From NCBI RefSeq assembly GCF_000691165.1, contig NZ_ASJD01000002.1, positions 372,001 through 436,000 of the forward strand: a stretch of DNA of 64,000 nt. Direction: 5' to 3'. Numbering within the stretch: the first letter of the stretch is position 1; each line of letters begins with the position of its first letter. Source of the stretch: Bacillus safensis FO-36b (GTDB lineage: Bacteria; Bacillota; Bacilli; Bacillales; Bacillaceae). The notes beneath the pieces were generated by a model. That model saw nothing but the letters and a program-made list of their open reading frames with translations, did no database searches and was not told where the DNA came from. Of the stretch, positions 47,422 through 55,889 are shown one piece after another. The position numbers were made by a program, and so were the translations under genes.

Positions 47422-47451
47422 ATCATAAATAATGAATGAGTATTCAGTCAA
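47422..47451 (-). promoter_or_regulatory. Promoter of the fad operon with an overlapping FadR operator
   Basis: On the minus strand TTGACT (47446-47451), 18 bp, TATGAT (47422-47427). The palindrome TGACTGAATACTCATTCA (47433-47450) differs at one base from the Bacillus FadR consensus TGAATGANTANTCATTCA and covers the -35 and spacer, so long-chain acyl-CoA should relieve repression. Confidence 0.85.
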
Positions 47452-47506
47452 TATTTTTTACACGTTTGGGTACACTATTGAAATATGCAAAAAAGGAGGA
47501 AGTTTC

Positions 47507-48703
47507 ATGATCGCATTGATCATCCTACTCGTAATCATTGCCATCGTTTTGCTCGTCATGTTAGACCTTTATATGGGAAAAAAATATTTTTCTACGCACG
47601 CATTTGAACGGTCTTTTGACCAAACAAGCGGCGATGCCACCTTTTATCATGATGGCGAACCATTTTTCGATCAGCTGCTTACGGATATACAGCAGGCCTC
47701 TTCTTCTATTCATATGATGTTCTTTATTGTAAAGAACGACAAGATTGGTCAAAGGGTGTTCCAAGCATTGAAAGCCAAAGCGGAGCAAGGCGTTTCCGTC
47801 TTTTTGCTGACCGACCGATTAGGCTCCTATCCGTTTGATCAAAAGTCGATTGACATGCTAGAAAGAAGCGGCATTCAATTTTACTTTTTAAATAAGCCTC
47901 GTTTTCCTTTTTTGATTTACCGGTTAAACATGAGAAATCACCGTAAAATTACGGTGATTGATGGGAAGATTGGCTATATTGGCGGATTTAATATAGGCGA
48001 TGAATATGTTGGAAAGAAAGGCCGGTTTGGCATTTGGAAGGATTATCATTTGCGGATGACTGGACAGGTTGTCGCAGATCTCCAGCATGTATTTCTGAAT
48101 GATTTGTACCGGTCGTCTGGTATTCATCAGCTGCAATATGAGGTTTTCCCTGCATTGGAACCGGGAACATTACAATGCACAACACGCGCGACTGCTGGCT
48201 TTTCTTTAGAAGCTTTATTTCTCCAAGATATTCAGCAGGCGAGGAAACAGATCATCATCTGTACGCCTTATTTTATTCCATCTTCCCCTCTTCTGAAGGC
48301 GCTGCTTGATGCACGAAAGCGGGGCGTCACAGTTGAAATCATCATTCCAATGAAAGCGGATCATCCACTTGTCAAAGAGGCTGGCTTTCATTATTTGAAG
48401 GACCTCATTGCCTCTGGATGTCTTGTTTATCGTTTTTATAAAGGGTTTTATCATTCGAAAGCCATTTTGATTGATTACAGACGCTGTATGATCAGTACCG
48501 CGAATTTTGATAAACGCAGCTTGTTTTTAAACGAAGAAGTAGATGTAGCCATTGATGATCCCGCTTTTACTGCACACGTAGAAGAAAAGATTCGGGAGCA
48601 TATGGAAGTATCTGAGATCTTGACAGAAGAAACATTGTCAAAGCGCCCGCTTTTCACACGGCCGCTTGAGTGGGTTGCCGCCATGTTCTCGTATTTTTTA
48701 TAA
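47507..48703 (+). CDS. clsB: Cardiolipin synthase (YwjE/ClsB)
   Basis: 398 residues from ATG 47507 with AAGGAGGAAG upstream; the frame to 47432 is only the FadR region. One N-terminal membrane helix (IALIILLVIIAIVLLVMLDL) and two phospholipase-D HKD motifs: NHRKITVIDGK and YHSKAILIDYR. Joins phosphatidylglycerol molecules to cardiolipin. Divergent from fadF, and 12 bp before uvsE on the same strand. Confidence 0.92.
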   Translation: MIALIILLVIIAIVLLVMLDLYMGKKYFSTHAFERSFDQTSGDATFYHDGEPFFDQLLTDIQQASSSIHMMFFIVKNDKIGQRVFQALKAKAEQGVSVFLLTDRLGSYPFDQKSIDMLERSGIQFYFLNKPRFPFLIYRLNMRNHRKITVIDGKIGYIGGFNIGDEYVGKKGRFGIWKDYHLRMTGQVVADLQHVFLNDLYRSSGIHQLQYEVFPALEPGTLQCTTRATAGFSLEALFLQDIQQARKQIIICTPYFIPSSPLLKALLDARKRGVTVEIIIPMKADHPLVKEAGFHYLKDLIASGCLVYRFYKGFYHSKAILIDYRRCMISTANFDKRSLFLNEEVDVAIDDPAFTAHVEEKIREHMEVSEILTEETLSKRPLFTRPLEWVAAMFSYFL

Positions 48704-48715
48704 AGGAGATGACCT

Positions 48716-49678
48716 ATGCGTTATCGATTTGGTTATGTATCCAATGCCGTCACCTTGTGGGAAGCTTCTCCTGCCAAGTCGCTGACCTTTGCTAGATACA
48801 GCAAGCTCGCTAAGGAAGAAAGAAAAGAGGCTTTATTGCGAACAACAAAAGCCAATCTCGTGAATACATTAAGAACGCTTTATTTCGCCATTGCTCATGA
48901 TATCCCGCTTTACCGTTTTTCAAGCTCGATCGTCCCGCTCGCGACCCATCCAGAGGTGCGCTGGGACTTTGTGACACCTTTTCACAAAGAATTTATTGAG
49001 ATCGGCAAGCTGGTGAAACGGCACGGCTTACGGGTCAGCTTTCACCCCAATCAATTCACCTTGTTTACCAGCCCAAAACCTTCGATTACAGAAAATGCCG
49101 TCATCGATATGACGTACCATTATCAAATGCTTGAGGCGATGAAGCTCGATAAGGAAGGCTACATGAACATTCATGTAGGCGGGGCGTACGGCGATAAAGA
49201 ATCGGCTCTTCAACGCTTTGATGAAAATATCAAACAGCTTCCGGCTCATATCAAGGCGAGAATGACACTTGAGAACGATGACAAAACATATACGTCGCTG
49301 GAAACGCTTGGTGTATGTGAAAAGCATGACATTCCGTTTGTTTTTGATTACCATCATCATGTGGCAAATAAAGATGATGATGCCGCACTCGATGACATCC
49401 TGCCAAGAATGTTCGACACTTGGACAAACACTGGCATTCCACCCAAAATCCATTTGTCTTCACCTAAATCAGAAAAAGCCATACGCAGTCATGCAGATGG
49501 AGTAGATATGAACTTTGTCTTACCGCTTTTTCAAGCATTAAAACCGTATGGTCGTGATGTAGATTTTATGATTGAAGCAAAATTAAAGGATCAAGCTCTG
49601 CTCCGTCTAGTCGAAGAGCTGTCAGCGATAAGGGGCAATCTGCGGACGGGCGGGGGAACCATTGAGTGGAAAACATAG
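48716..49678 (+). CDS. uvsE: UV DNA damage endonuclease
   Basis: 320 residues. Nicks DNA 5' of UV photoproducts and some other lesions. TIM-barrel with metal-binding His and Glu residues in [35 protein letters not shown] and MIEAKLKD. In Bacillus it protects spores and vegetative cells. It follows clsB with only 12 bp, so they share a transcript; AAGGAGATGACCT precedes the ATG. Confidence 0.94.
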   Translation: MRYRFGYVSNAVTLWEASPAKSLTFARYSKLAKEERKEALLRTTKANLVNTLRTLYFAIAHDIPLYRFSSSIVPLATHPEVRWDFVTPFHKEFIEIGKLVKRHGLRVSFHPNQFTLFTSPKPSITENAVIDMTYHYQMLEAMKLDKEGYMNIHVGGAYGDKESALQRFDENIKQLPAHIKARMTLENDDKTYTSLETLGVCEKHDIPFVFDYHHHVANKDDDAALDDILPRMFDTWTNTGIPPKIHLSSPKSEKAIRSHADGVDMNFVLPLFQALKPYGRDVDFMIEAKLKDQALLRLVEELSAIRGNLRTGGGTIEWKT

Positions 49679-49684
49679 AGAAAG

Positions 49685-49710
49685 GTTTACCTTTGTGCAA
49701 ATGGGGGTAA
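49685..49710 (+). promoter_or_regulatory. Sigma-B promoter of ywjC
   Basis: GTTTAC (49685-49690), 14 bp, GGGTAA (49705-49710), each one mismatch from the sigma-B consensus GTTTAA/GGGTAT, 41 bp before the ywjC start. B. subtilis ywjC belongs to the general stress regulon. Confidence 0.75.
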
Positions 49711-49751
49711 CAAAGCTATTGTGAGAAAGTAATTAACAGGAGGATATGAAG

Positions 49752-50006
49752 ATGTCTCAAATTTATTCAATCCGAATCGCTGCAAAAGCGTTGAATTTAC
49801 ATAAGCTTATTTCTCTTTATGAAAAGTGCCAGCAGGCTCAGCATCGTTTATATGTGTATTCTAAAAAGACAATGTGCAGCATTAAGAACATCGTAGAGCT
49901 TGAAACCTTCAGGCTCACTCATTTAGAATCTGACTACTTAATTGTCGTGGAGGGGAAAAAAGCGCAAGACCTCCTACAGCCATTTGAAAAAGAGAAGGTT
50001 TCATAA
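49752..50006 (+). CDS. ywjC: YwjC, small general-stress protein
   Basis: 84 residues from ATG 49752, 8 bases after AGGAGG (ATG 49746 is too close to that site). Soluble, mixed alpha/beta pattern (YSIRIAAKALNLHKLISLYEKC...), with a DYLIVVEGKKAQDLLQPF end that resembles small HPr-like proteins, but no catalytic histidine is visible. Function unknown. Confidence 0.8.
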   Translation: MSQIYSIRIAAKALNLHKLISLYEKCQQAQHRLYVYSKKTMCSIKNIVELETFRLTHLESDYLIVVEGKKAQDLLQPFEKEKVS

Positions 50007-50034
50007 AGAAGAGCAGCCTATGGCTGCTCTTTCA
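50007..50034 (+). terminator. ywjC terminator
   Basis: GAGCAGCC, TAT, GGCTGCTC then TTTC, directly after the ywjC stop codon. Confidence 0.85.
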
Positions 50035-50040
50035 GATTGG

Positions 50041-50085
50041 TTGACAAAGGGCTAAAATGATCTTGATTTTAGCCCTTTGTCTTCT
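50041..50085. repeat. Long hairpin, left part of the intergenic element
   Basis: ACAAAGGGCTAAAAT and ATTTTAGCCCTTTGT are perfect 15-bp arms around GATCTTG; CTTCTTTT follows. Acts as a second terminator for plus-strand transcripts or as part of the element that follows. Confidence 0.65.
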
Positions 50086-50089
50086 TTTC

Positions 50090-50205
50090 AGCGTGATAGA
50101 AAACCTTTGCAGTCTTAGGAAGGACGAGTACCGGCGCGGAGCGAATTTGACATTCGTGAGCACCGGCACGCAGGCGTGACAACGAATGCGAGGGTTTGTC
50201 TACAT
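50090..50205 (+). ncRNA. Structured intergenic element, possible non-coding RNA or dispersed repeat
   Basis: About 115 bp, more GC-rich than its surroundings and with no reading frame. Outer arms TAGAAAAACC (near 50097) and GGTTTGTCTA (near 50192) pair, enclosing two copies of GAGYACCGGCRCG at 50126-50138 and 50158-50170 and small stems CGAAT/ATTCG and CACG/CGTG. This layout suggests a folded RNA or a mobile intergenic repeat. I recall similar repeats in Bacillus genomes but cannot name a family. The drawn strand is arbitrary. Confidence 0.5.
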
Positions 50206-50211
50206 GCTGGG

Positions 50212-50236
50212 AGAGCAGCCGCGGGCTGCTCTTTTG
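50212..50236 (+). terminator. Terminator closing the intergenic element
   Basis: GAGCAGCC, GCG, GGCTGCTC then TTTTGC. The arms are identical to those of the ywjC terminator 200 bp upstream; only the loop differs (GCG against TAT). Confidence 0.75.
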
Positions 50237-51235
50237 CTATATCCACTCTTTTGTTAACCAAACTTGTTTGGAAGCTGCATCCATTTTCACTTGTGCCCCG
50301 ATTGGCATCGTAAGCATTGGGTGCGTATGAGCACAGTCAAAATCAGCGATGAGTGGTCTTTTTGTCTCTCCGAGTACCTCAAGTAAAATCTCATAAGGCT
50401 CTTTGCCCGTCCCTTCATCATCAAACAGCTCATGTTTTCCTAAAAGAATCCCAGAAACCCGTTCAAACACGCCATTTACTTTCAATAAAGAGAAGTTCTT
50501 TTCAACAACCGACGCGGTTTTCATACAATCTTCAATGAGAAGGATGTCTCCGTTTTGGATGGCTGGCATGAACTCACTTCCCCATATGCCGTACATCGCA
50601 TTCAAGTTCCCGCCGATCAATTTGCCTTCTGCTTGTCCCTCTATGACGCACAGCCAATCATTTGGACGCTGCTTTTTATCACCCGTCTTTTCTTCCCAAT
50701 TGATTCGTTCATCTGTCCAAAAAGGCGGTTTTTCAATCTGATAAGGAATGGTTTGATGGGACATCAGGATGTCCTGAAACGACTGATATGTATAAGTGAC
50801 AAACGGTTCAAACTCGCCAAAAGAAGGAACAAGCGCCGGTCCGTAGAAAACAGGCAGTCCCGTTTTTTCGTAGGCCGCTAAAAGAATCGCTGTCGCATCT
50901 GAATAACCAATCATGATTTTCGGATGTTGTTTCAGCAGGTCAAAATCAAGATAAGGCAGCAAACTATTTGAATTCGTCCCGCCAATCATTGACATGATGC
51001 ACGCCAAGTCCTCTCTAGCCATCAGCTCATTCAGCTCATCTGCTCGTTCTTGAATTGTACCTGAACGGTAGTAATCCTCTTTCCCTGTTAATGATCCTGG
51101 AACCACAATGAATCCTTTTTGCTCAAGCCACTTCTTCGCCCGTTCATACCTAAGAGGCGAGGTCGCTGAAGCAGGACTAGAAGGTGAAAATATACCGATC
51201 TTATCGCCCTTTTGTAATCGCCGAAGCCCCTTCAT
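50237..51235 (-). CDS. S66 family peptidase, MccF/LD-carboxypeptidase-like
   Basis: 332 residues. Serine peptidase of family S66: nucleophile S112 in MIGYSDATAI, glutamate E235 in ILLIEDC and histidine H303 in CAHTHPML. Members are either LD-carboxypeptidases of peptidoglycan recycling or MccF-type immunity peptidases that cut microcin C-like nucleotide peptides. The long Trp-containing loop between residues 160 and 200 (PPFWTDERINWEEK) favours the MccF-like branch, but this is not decisive. ATG 51235 with GGAAGGAT upstream. A second S66 gene lies at 54784. Confidence 0.85.
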   Translation of the reverse strand: MKGLRRLQKGDKIGIFSPSSPASATSPLRYERAKKWLEQKGFIVVPGSLTGKEDYYRSGTIQERADELNELMAREDLACIMSMIGGTNSNSLLPYLDFDLLKQHPKIMIGYSDATAILLAAYEKTGLPVFYGPALVPSFGEFEPFVTYTYQSFQDILMSHQTIPYQIEKPPFWTDERINWEEKTGDKKQRPNDWLCVIEGQAEGKLIGGNLNAMYGIWGSEFMPAIQNGDILLIEDCMKTASVVEKNFSLLKVNGVFERVSGILLGKHELFDDEGTGKEPYEILLEVLGETKRPLIADFDCAHTHPMLTMPIGAQVKMDAASKQVWLTKEWI

Positions 51236-51274
51236 TCCATCAGATCCTTCCTACAAACGTTTTTTCTATCCTAA

Positions 51275-51304
51275 CAAAAAAAGCCCTTTATCAAAAGGGC
51301 TTTC
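51275..51304 (-). terminator. ywjA terminator
   Basis: On the minus strand AAAGCCCTTT, TGATAA, AGGGCTTTTTTTG. It is 4 bp after the ywjA stop. Confidence 0.9.
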
Positions 51305-51307
51305 TCT

Positions 51308-53023
51308 TTAATGACCAAACTGCGCTTCATGCAGTCTGCTGTACACGCCGCCCATTTGAATAAGGTCTTGGTGGCGGCCTTGTTCTTGGATGCCTTCCTC
51401 TGTCACGACGATGATACGATCGGCGTGTTTAATTGTTGCCAGGCGGTGGGCAATGACGAGTGTTGTCCTTCCGACAGCCAGTTCGCTCAGTGCATCCTGT
51501 ATAGCTTTTTCTGTTTCTGTATCAAGTGCTGATGTGGCTTCATCTAAAATAAGAATCGAAGGATTTTTTAGGAACATCCGCGCAATCGACAGACGCTGCT
51601 TTTGACCTCCCGACAATTTGACACCGCGCTCGCCTATCACCGTATTTAATCCTTCTGGGAAACGCTGGACGAGTTCCTCTAAATGCGCACGACGTACAGC
51701 CTCCCAAATCTCTGCATCGCTGGCTTCTAGGTTGCCGTACGCAATGTTTTCTCGAATGGTGCCTGAGAATAAAAAGACATCCTGCTGCACAATGCCGATC
51801 TGCTGTCTTAAAGAAGACAGGGTCATCGATTTTGTACTTACACCATCAATCATAATCTCCCCTTTATCCACATCATAAAAACGTGGCAGCAAACTGCAAA
51901 TCGTCGATTTCCCGGCTCCTGAAGGCCCGACAAACGCAACAGTTTCTCCTTGTTTGATCTTCAAATCGATGTCCTTTAACACATGGCTGTGCTCATCGTA
52001 GCCGAATGTCACGTTTCGATATTCAATTTCACCTTTCAGTCCGAATACATCACGAGCTCCCTCTGTATCCTTTACATCTGGCTCTGTTTCAAGTAAGTCG
52101 ACATAGCTTTTAAAGCCCGCAATTCCTTTTGGATACATTTCAATCACTGTGTTGATTTTATCAATCGGTCTGAATAAGACATTTGTAATGAGAACAAACG
52201 CGATAAATCCACCTGCCGTTAATTGCCCCTGCAGAACAAACCATGTCCCTGCCAGAAGGACAAACAGTGTCACAAGACGTGTGAGAATGTAACTGATTGA
52301 GCCGTTCACCGACATGATTTTATATGAAAGAAGCTTCGCTTTCCGAAAGCGGTTGTTGTTTTCAGCAAAACGCTTTTTCTCGAAATGTTCGTTGGCAAAA
52401 GCTTGAACAAGACGAATGCCGCCAATATTGTTTTCAACCCTTGCATGAAAGTCTCCAATGTCATTGTTCAGCTGTGTAATCGCCTGTGTCATCTTCTTAT
52501 TAAAATGAAGGGCAAGCCAAATGATGACAGGCATGATCAAGAAGGTTAAGATAGCAAGCTGCCAGTTAATCATCAGCATGACAGCAAAGGCGCCAAGAAT
52601 CGTCATAATTGCAATAAACAAATCCTCAGGTCCGTGATGAGCCACCTCACCAATGTACATGAGGTCATTTGTCATTCGAGACATAAGCTTACCCGTTTTG
52701 TTGTTATCAAAGAACTTAAATGAGAGACGCTGAAAATGATCAAACAGCTTCTTCCTCATATCTGTTTCAATATTGATGCCAAGCATGTGTCCCCAGTACG
52801 ACACAATAAACTGCATAACCGAGCTGAGTGCATAAATGATAAACAGAGCAAGTGCGGTCCAGGCAATGACCGTCCAGTTCCCTGTCGGTAATAATGTATC
52901 AATGAAGTAGTTCACGATCAGCGGGAAACCAAGTTCCATCAATCCAACTGCGACAGCGCAAAAGAAATCTAAAAAGAACAGACCGCGATAGGGCCTGTAA
53001 TAGGCGAAAAAGCGTTTTAGCAT
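51308..53023 (-). CDS. ywjA: ABC transporter, fused permease and ATPase (YwjA)
   Basis: 571 residues from ATG 53023 (GAGGT 10 bases upstream); the longer frame to 53068 runs into the Fur box. Half-transporter of the MsbA/multidrug exporter type: six membrane helices (residues 10-300) and a nucleotide-binding domain with Walker A VGPSGAGKST, signature LSGGQKQR and Walker B ILILDEATSALD. The substrate is unknown. In B. subtilis ywjA is in the Fur regulon; a Fur box is present here too, so export under iron limitation is likely. Confidence 0.92.
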   Translation of the reverse strand: MLKRFFAYYRPYRGLFFLDFFCAVAVGLMELGFPLIVNYFIDTLLPTGNWTVIAWTALALFIIYALSSVMQFIVSYWGHMLGINIETDMRKKLFDHFQRLSFKFFDNNKTGKLMSRMTNDLMYIGEVAHHGPEDLFIAIMTILGAFAVMLMINWQLAILTFLIMPVIIWLALHFNKKMTQAITQLNNDIGDFHARVENNIGGIRLVQAFANEHFEKKRFAENNNRFRKAKLLSYKIMSVNGSISYILTRLVTLFVLLAGTWFVLQGQLTAGGFIAFVLITNVLFRPIDKINTVIEMYPKGIAGFKSYVDLLETEPDVKDTEGARDVFGLKGEIEYRNVTFGYDEHSHVLKDIDLKIKQGETVAFVGPSGAGKSTICSLLPRFYDVDKGEIMIDGVSTKSMTLSSLRQQIGIVQQDVFLFSGTIRENIAYGNLEASDAEIWEAVRRAHLEELVQRFPEGLNTVIGERGVKLSGGQKQRLSIARMFLKNPSILILDEATSALDTETEKAIQDALSELAVGRTTLVIAHRLATIKHADRIIVVTEEGIQEQGRHQDLIQMGGVYSRLHEAQFGH

Positions 53024-53042
53024 ATGTAAAAGAACCTCATTT

Positions 53043-53077
53043 CCTCTATAATTGATAATCATTTTCAATTATAGAGG
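53043..53077 (-). promoter_or_regulatory. Fur box within a large palindrome upstream of ywjA
   Basis: TGATAATCATTTTCA (53053-53067) matches the Fur 7-1-7 consensus TGATAATnATTATCA at 14 of 15 positions. It is centred in a perfect 13-bp inverted repeat (CCTCTATAATTGA at 53043-53055 and TCAATTATAGAGG at 53065-53077), 20 bp before the ywjA start. Confidence 0.82.
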
Positions 53078-53128
53078 AATCCTCTTCAAAATACTAGATC
53101 AGGAAATGATTTCTTTGGCTGGAAATCC

Positions 53129-54631
53129 TCATAATACGCCAGAAAACAACCGGGCAAATGATTCCTTCAAACGCTCTTTTAAGCCTCTTTTATAAAAATG
53201 AACAGGGCCCATTTGCTCACATTCCTTCATATCTTCCTCATAGTGGGCCATCAATTGCTCAATTGGCTTTTTCGCAGCTGTAAAGACATTGACCTCAAAA
53301 TTGAGCTGAAAGCTTCTCATATCGACATTCGCGGTACCGACAGAGGCGAGTTCTCCATCTGCGATCATCACCTTTTGATGCATGAATCCTTTCTGATAGT
53401 GATACACCTTGATGCCCTCTTTTAGAAGCTCAGAAAAATAAGATCGTGTGGCGTATTGTGTGAGAAATCCGTCATTGATCTCTGGAACCATCACCCGCAC
53501 ATCCACCCCTCTTGTGGCAGCGATTTTGAGCGCAGTGCGAATCGATTCGTTTGGTACAAAGTAAGGTGTGGCAATCCAGACAAATTGTTTCGCATTAGAA
53601 ATGAGGGCATCATATAAATCACTCATACTTTCTTTCATATCAGGTCCAGTTGGTACAACCTGAATGACATCCTCGCCTGTCACAGAATGCGGCGTATGAT
53701 ACCTCGGATCATCAATTAATACTTCATCTGATACATACTCCCAATCCAGCATAAAAACGGAGTGAAGGGTCTGAACAGCCTCACCCTTTAACATGGCATG
53801 CGTATCACGCCAAAAGCCGATCTTTTCATCCCGTCCTACGTATTCCTTGCCGACATTTAATCCGCCGACAAACCCTGTCTCTCCATCAATAATGACGATT
53901 TTCCGGTGATTTCGAAAATTGAATTTTTGATTAAAGAATCCATATTTTAAAGGTAGAAAAGGAGCGACCTTGACCCCTGCCTGCTTCAAGCGTTTAATAT
54001 CTTTTCGGGAGAAGCGGATGCTGCCTGCCGCATCATATATGAAACGGACCTCTACCCCTTCTTTCACTTTTTCAATCAAAATCTCCATCATCCGGCGGCC
54101 GAGGAAATCGGATTTGAACATATAGTATTCTATATGAATGAACGATTTTGCCTTTCTTAGCTCTTCAAAAATTCGGGGAAACGTCTCCTCCCCATTCTTT
54201 AAAATGTCCATATCACTATTTGTGTTCACATGCATGCCTGTGGCTTTTTCTGTGTAATGAAAAAAAGCACGCTGATTATCGGTTAAACGTGATTCATCCG
54301 GCTTGCTCTCAAGCTCAGAGATTCTTCTTAATTTTTCACGGTTATACATTCTCTTTGATTTGAATAAAAGACCTTTTACATAGAGCTGCCCTGAGAACAG
54401 ATAGAACATATAGCCAATGATCGGGAAAAAAATGAGCACATACATCCATAACAGCGTGTGCTGTGATGTACGATTCTCCAGCATGAGTGAGATGATACTA
54501 AATAAAATAATGGCGATATAAATCGCTGCGTACAGCTGAACGCTCCACGCCGGCACAGGCCACCAATACACCACATATGCCCCGAATATCATAAAATATA
54601 AAAATAAAAATTCCAGTCTCCTCTTTTTCAC
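53129..54631 (-). CDS. ywiE: Cardiolipin synthase (YwiE/ClsC)
   Basis: 500 residues from GTG 54631, which has GAGGG 8 bases upstream and gives the B. subtilis length; ATG 54646 is an alternative with a poor site. Two membrane helices at the N-terminus, then two HKD motifs: NHRKIVIIDGE and MHQKVMIADGE. The second has Met before His. A paralogue of ClsB above, made from a sigma-B promoter, so it should alter cardiolipin content under stress. Confidence 0.92.
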   Translation of the reverse strand: MKKRRLEFLFLYFMIFGAYVVYWWPVPAWSVQLYAAIYIAIILFSIISLMLENRTSQHTLLWMYVLIFFPIIGYMFYLFSGQLYVKGLLFKSKRMYNREKLRRISELESKPDESRLTDNQRAFFHYTEKATGMHVNTNSDMDILKNGEETFPRIFEELRKAKSFIHIEYYMFKSDFLGRRMMEILIEKVKEGVEVRFIYDAAGSIRFSRKDIKRLKQAGVKVAPFLPLKYGFFNQKFNFRNHRKIVIIDGETGFVGGLNVGKEYVGRDEKIGFWRDTHAMLKGEAVQTLHSVFMLDWEYVSDEVLIDDPRYHTPHSVTGEDVIQVVPTGPDMKESMSDLYDALISNAKQFVWIATPYFVPNESIRTALKIAATRGVDVRVMVPEINDGFLTQYATRSYFSELLKEGIKVYHYQKGFMHQKVMIADGELASVGTANVDMRSFQLNFEVNVFTAAKKPIEQLMAHYEEDMKECEQMGPVHFYKRGLKERLKESFARLFSGVL

Positions 54632-54664
54632 ATTCTCCGCCCTCATTCTGTCTTTTTCTCTTCC

Positions 54665-54691
54665 ATACCCTTTGCACAGCTTGTATGAAAC
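54665..54691 (-). promoter_or_regulatory. Sigma-B promoter of ywiE
   Basis: On the minus strand GTTTCA (54686-54691), 15 bp, GGGTAT (54665-54670). The -10 is a perfect sigma-B match and the -35 has one mismatch. Confidence 0.8.
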
Positions 54692-54744
54692 ACACGACCC
54701 ATTCCTTTCTACTAGCCTTTACAGACTTGGGCCATTTGATCCGA

Positions 54745-54750
54745 TATAAT
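54745..54750 (+). promoter_or_regulatory. Candidate -10 element of the second S66 gene
   Basis: TATAAT at 54745-54750 lies 33 bp before the ATG, with no fitting -35. It sits close to the divergent sigma-B promoter of ywiE. Confidence 0.35.
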
Positions 54751-54783
54751 GGATAAATATGTGATGGAAAGGAAGATTTGTTT

Positions 54784-55755
54784 ATGCATACACCCTCTCC
54801 TTTAAAAAAGGGCGGCCATATTCGTGTCATTGCCCCAAGCAGAAGTGCCAGCATTTTATCAAAAGAAGGAATTTCTCAGGCGAAAAAACGTCTAGAGTCT
54901 TTAGGCTTCACTGTCTCTTTTGGACAGCACGTCTTTGAATGTGACCTTCATTCCTCATCGTCTATTGAACACCGCTTGTCTGATCTGCATGAGGCGTTCA
55001 AAGATGATGAGGTCGATGGTATTTTGACAGCCATCGGAGGCTTCAACTGCAATGAGCTTTTGCCTTATATTGATTACGACTTGATCCGTCAGCATCCTAA
55101 AGTCCTTTGCGGCTATAGTGACATTACAGCACTTGCAAGCGCCATTACAGCGAAATGTGATATGGTAACATATTCTGGCCCCCATTTCTCAAGCTTTCAA
55201 ATGGAGCAGGGACAGCAGGAACAGACCGCTATGTTTCAAGCTTGCTTGATGAATGGCGGCAAACCGTTTGATTTGATTCCTTCGACAAAATGGAGTGATG
55301 ACGCGTGGTATCTCGATCAAGCGAACAGGCAGTTTCATCCGACGAAATGGAACATATATCAGGAAGGAACAGCTGAAGGCACCTTGTTTGGCGGAAATCT
55401 TTGTACACTGAACTTACTGCAAGGGACATCGTTTATGCCGAATGTAAAGGATGCCATCTTATTTGTCGAGGATGATGAGCTGGTGTTCCCTGAAATGTTC
55501 GCCAGAGACCTTACCTCCCTCTTGCAGCATGCACAATCAATCAAAGGATTGATCATTGGACGCTTTCAGAAGAAATCCAAGATGACAGAAGAACATTTAA
55601 GATTCATTTTAGATAAACATCCAATACTCAAACACATCCCTGTAATTTATAATGTCGATATCGGACATACACAGCCAGTCTTCACCTTCCCGATTGGTGG
55701 AAACGTTCAGCTAGCGTGTACAAATGGAGACGTGAAGCTGCGCATTCATTCATAA
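54784..55755 (+). CDS. S66 family peptidase, LD-carboxypeptidase/MccF-like, second copy
   Basis: 323 residues from ATG 54784, 9 bases after AAAGGAA (TTG 54778 is inside the site region). Catalytic triad S112 in LCGYSDITAL, E229 in ILFVEDDE and H295 in DIGHTQPVF. It shares residue spacing with the first S66 gene but is clearly a different subgroup: the middle loop lacks the Trp-rich stretch. Cytoplasmic, without a signal peptide. It occupies the place where B. subtilis has the nar-fnr genes. Confidence 0.85.
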   Translation: MHTPSPLKKGGHIRVIAPSRSASILSKEGISQAKKRLESLGFTVSFGQHVFECDLHSSSSIEHRLSDLHEAFKDDEVDGILTAIGGFNCNELLPYIDYDLIRQHPKVLCGYSDITALASAITAKCDMVTYSGPHFSSFQMEQGQQEQTAMFQACLMNGGKPFDLIPSTKWSDDAWYLDQANRQFHPTKWNIYQEGTAEGTLFGGNLCTLNLLQGTSFMPNVKDAILFVEDDELVFPEMFARDLTSLLQHAQSIKGLIIGRFQKKSKMTEEHLRFILDKHPILKHIPVIYNVDIGHTQPVFTFPIGGNVQLACTNGDVKLRIHS

Positions 55756-55760
55756 CGAAA

Positions 55761-55810
55761 GGCCAAAAAGCACCAGAATAGGCGGTGCTTTTGCCATCAT
55801 CTTTTTTGAA
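55761..55810 (+). terminator. Terminator of the second S66 gene
   Basis: GGC..AAAAGCACC and GGTGCTTTTGCC pair around an AGAATAGGC loop, followed by ATCATCTTTTTTG. Confidence 0.8.
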
Positions 55811-55889
55811 ATTTTTTTAGAAAAAGTGTGATCCAACCCTCCATCCCCTTCGTTAAGTAGATGTAAAAGAAAAGAGAGGAGGCAAAAAT

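Noticed and set aside
47432-47506. N-terminal extension of clsB to ATG 47432
   Set aside because: It runs through the FadR operator; ATG 47507 has AAGGAGG and gives the family length.
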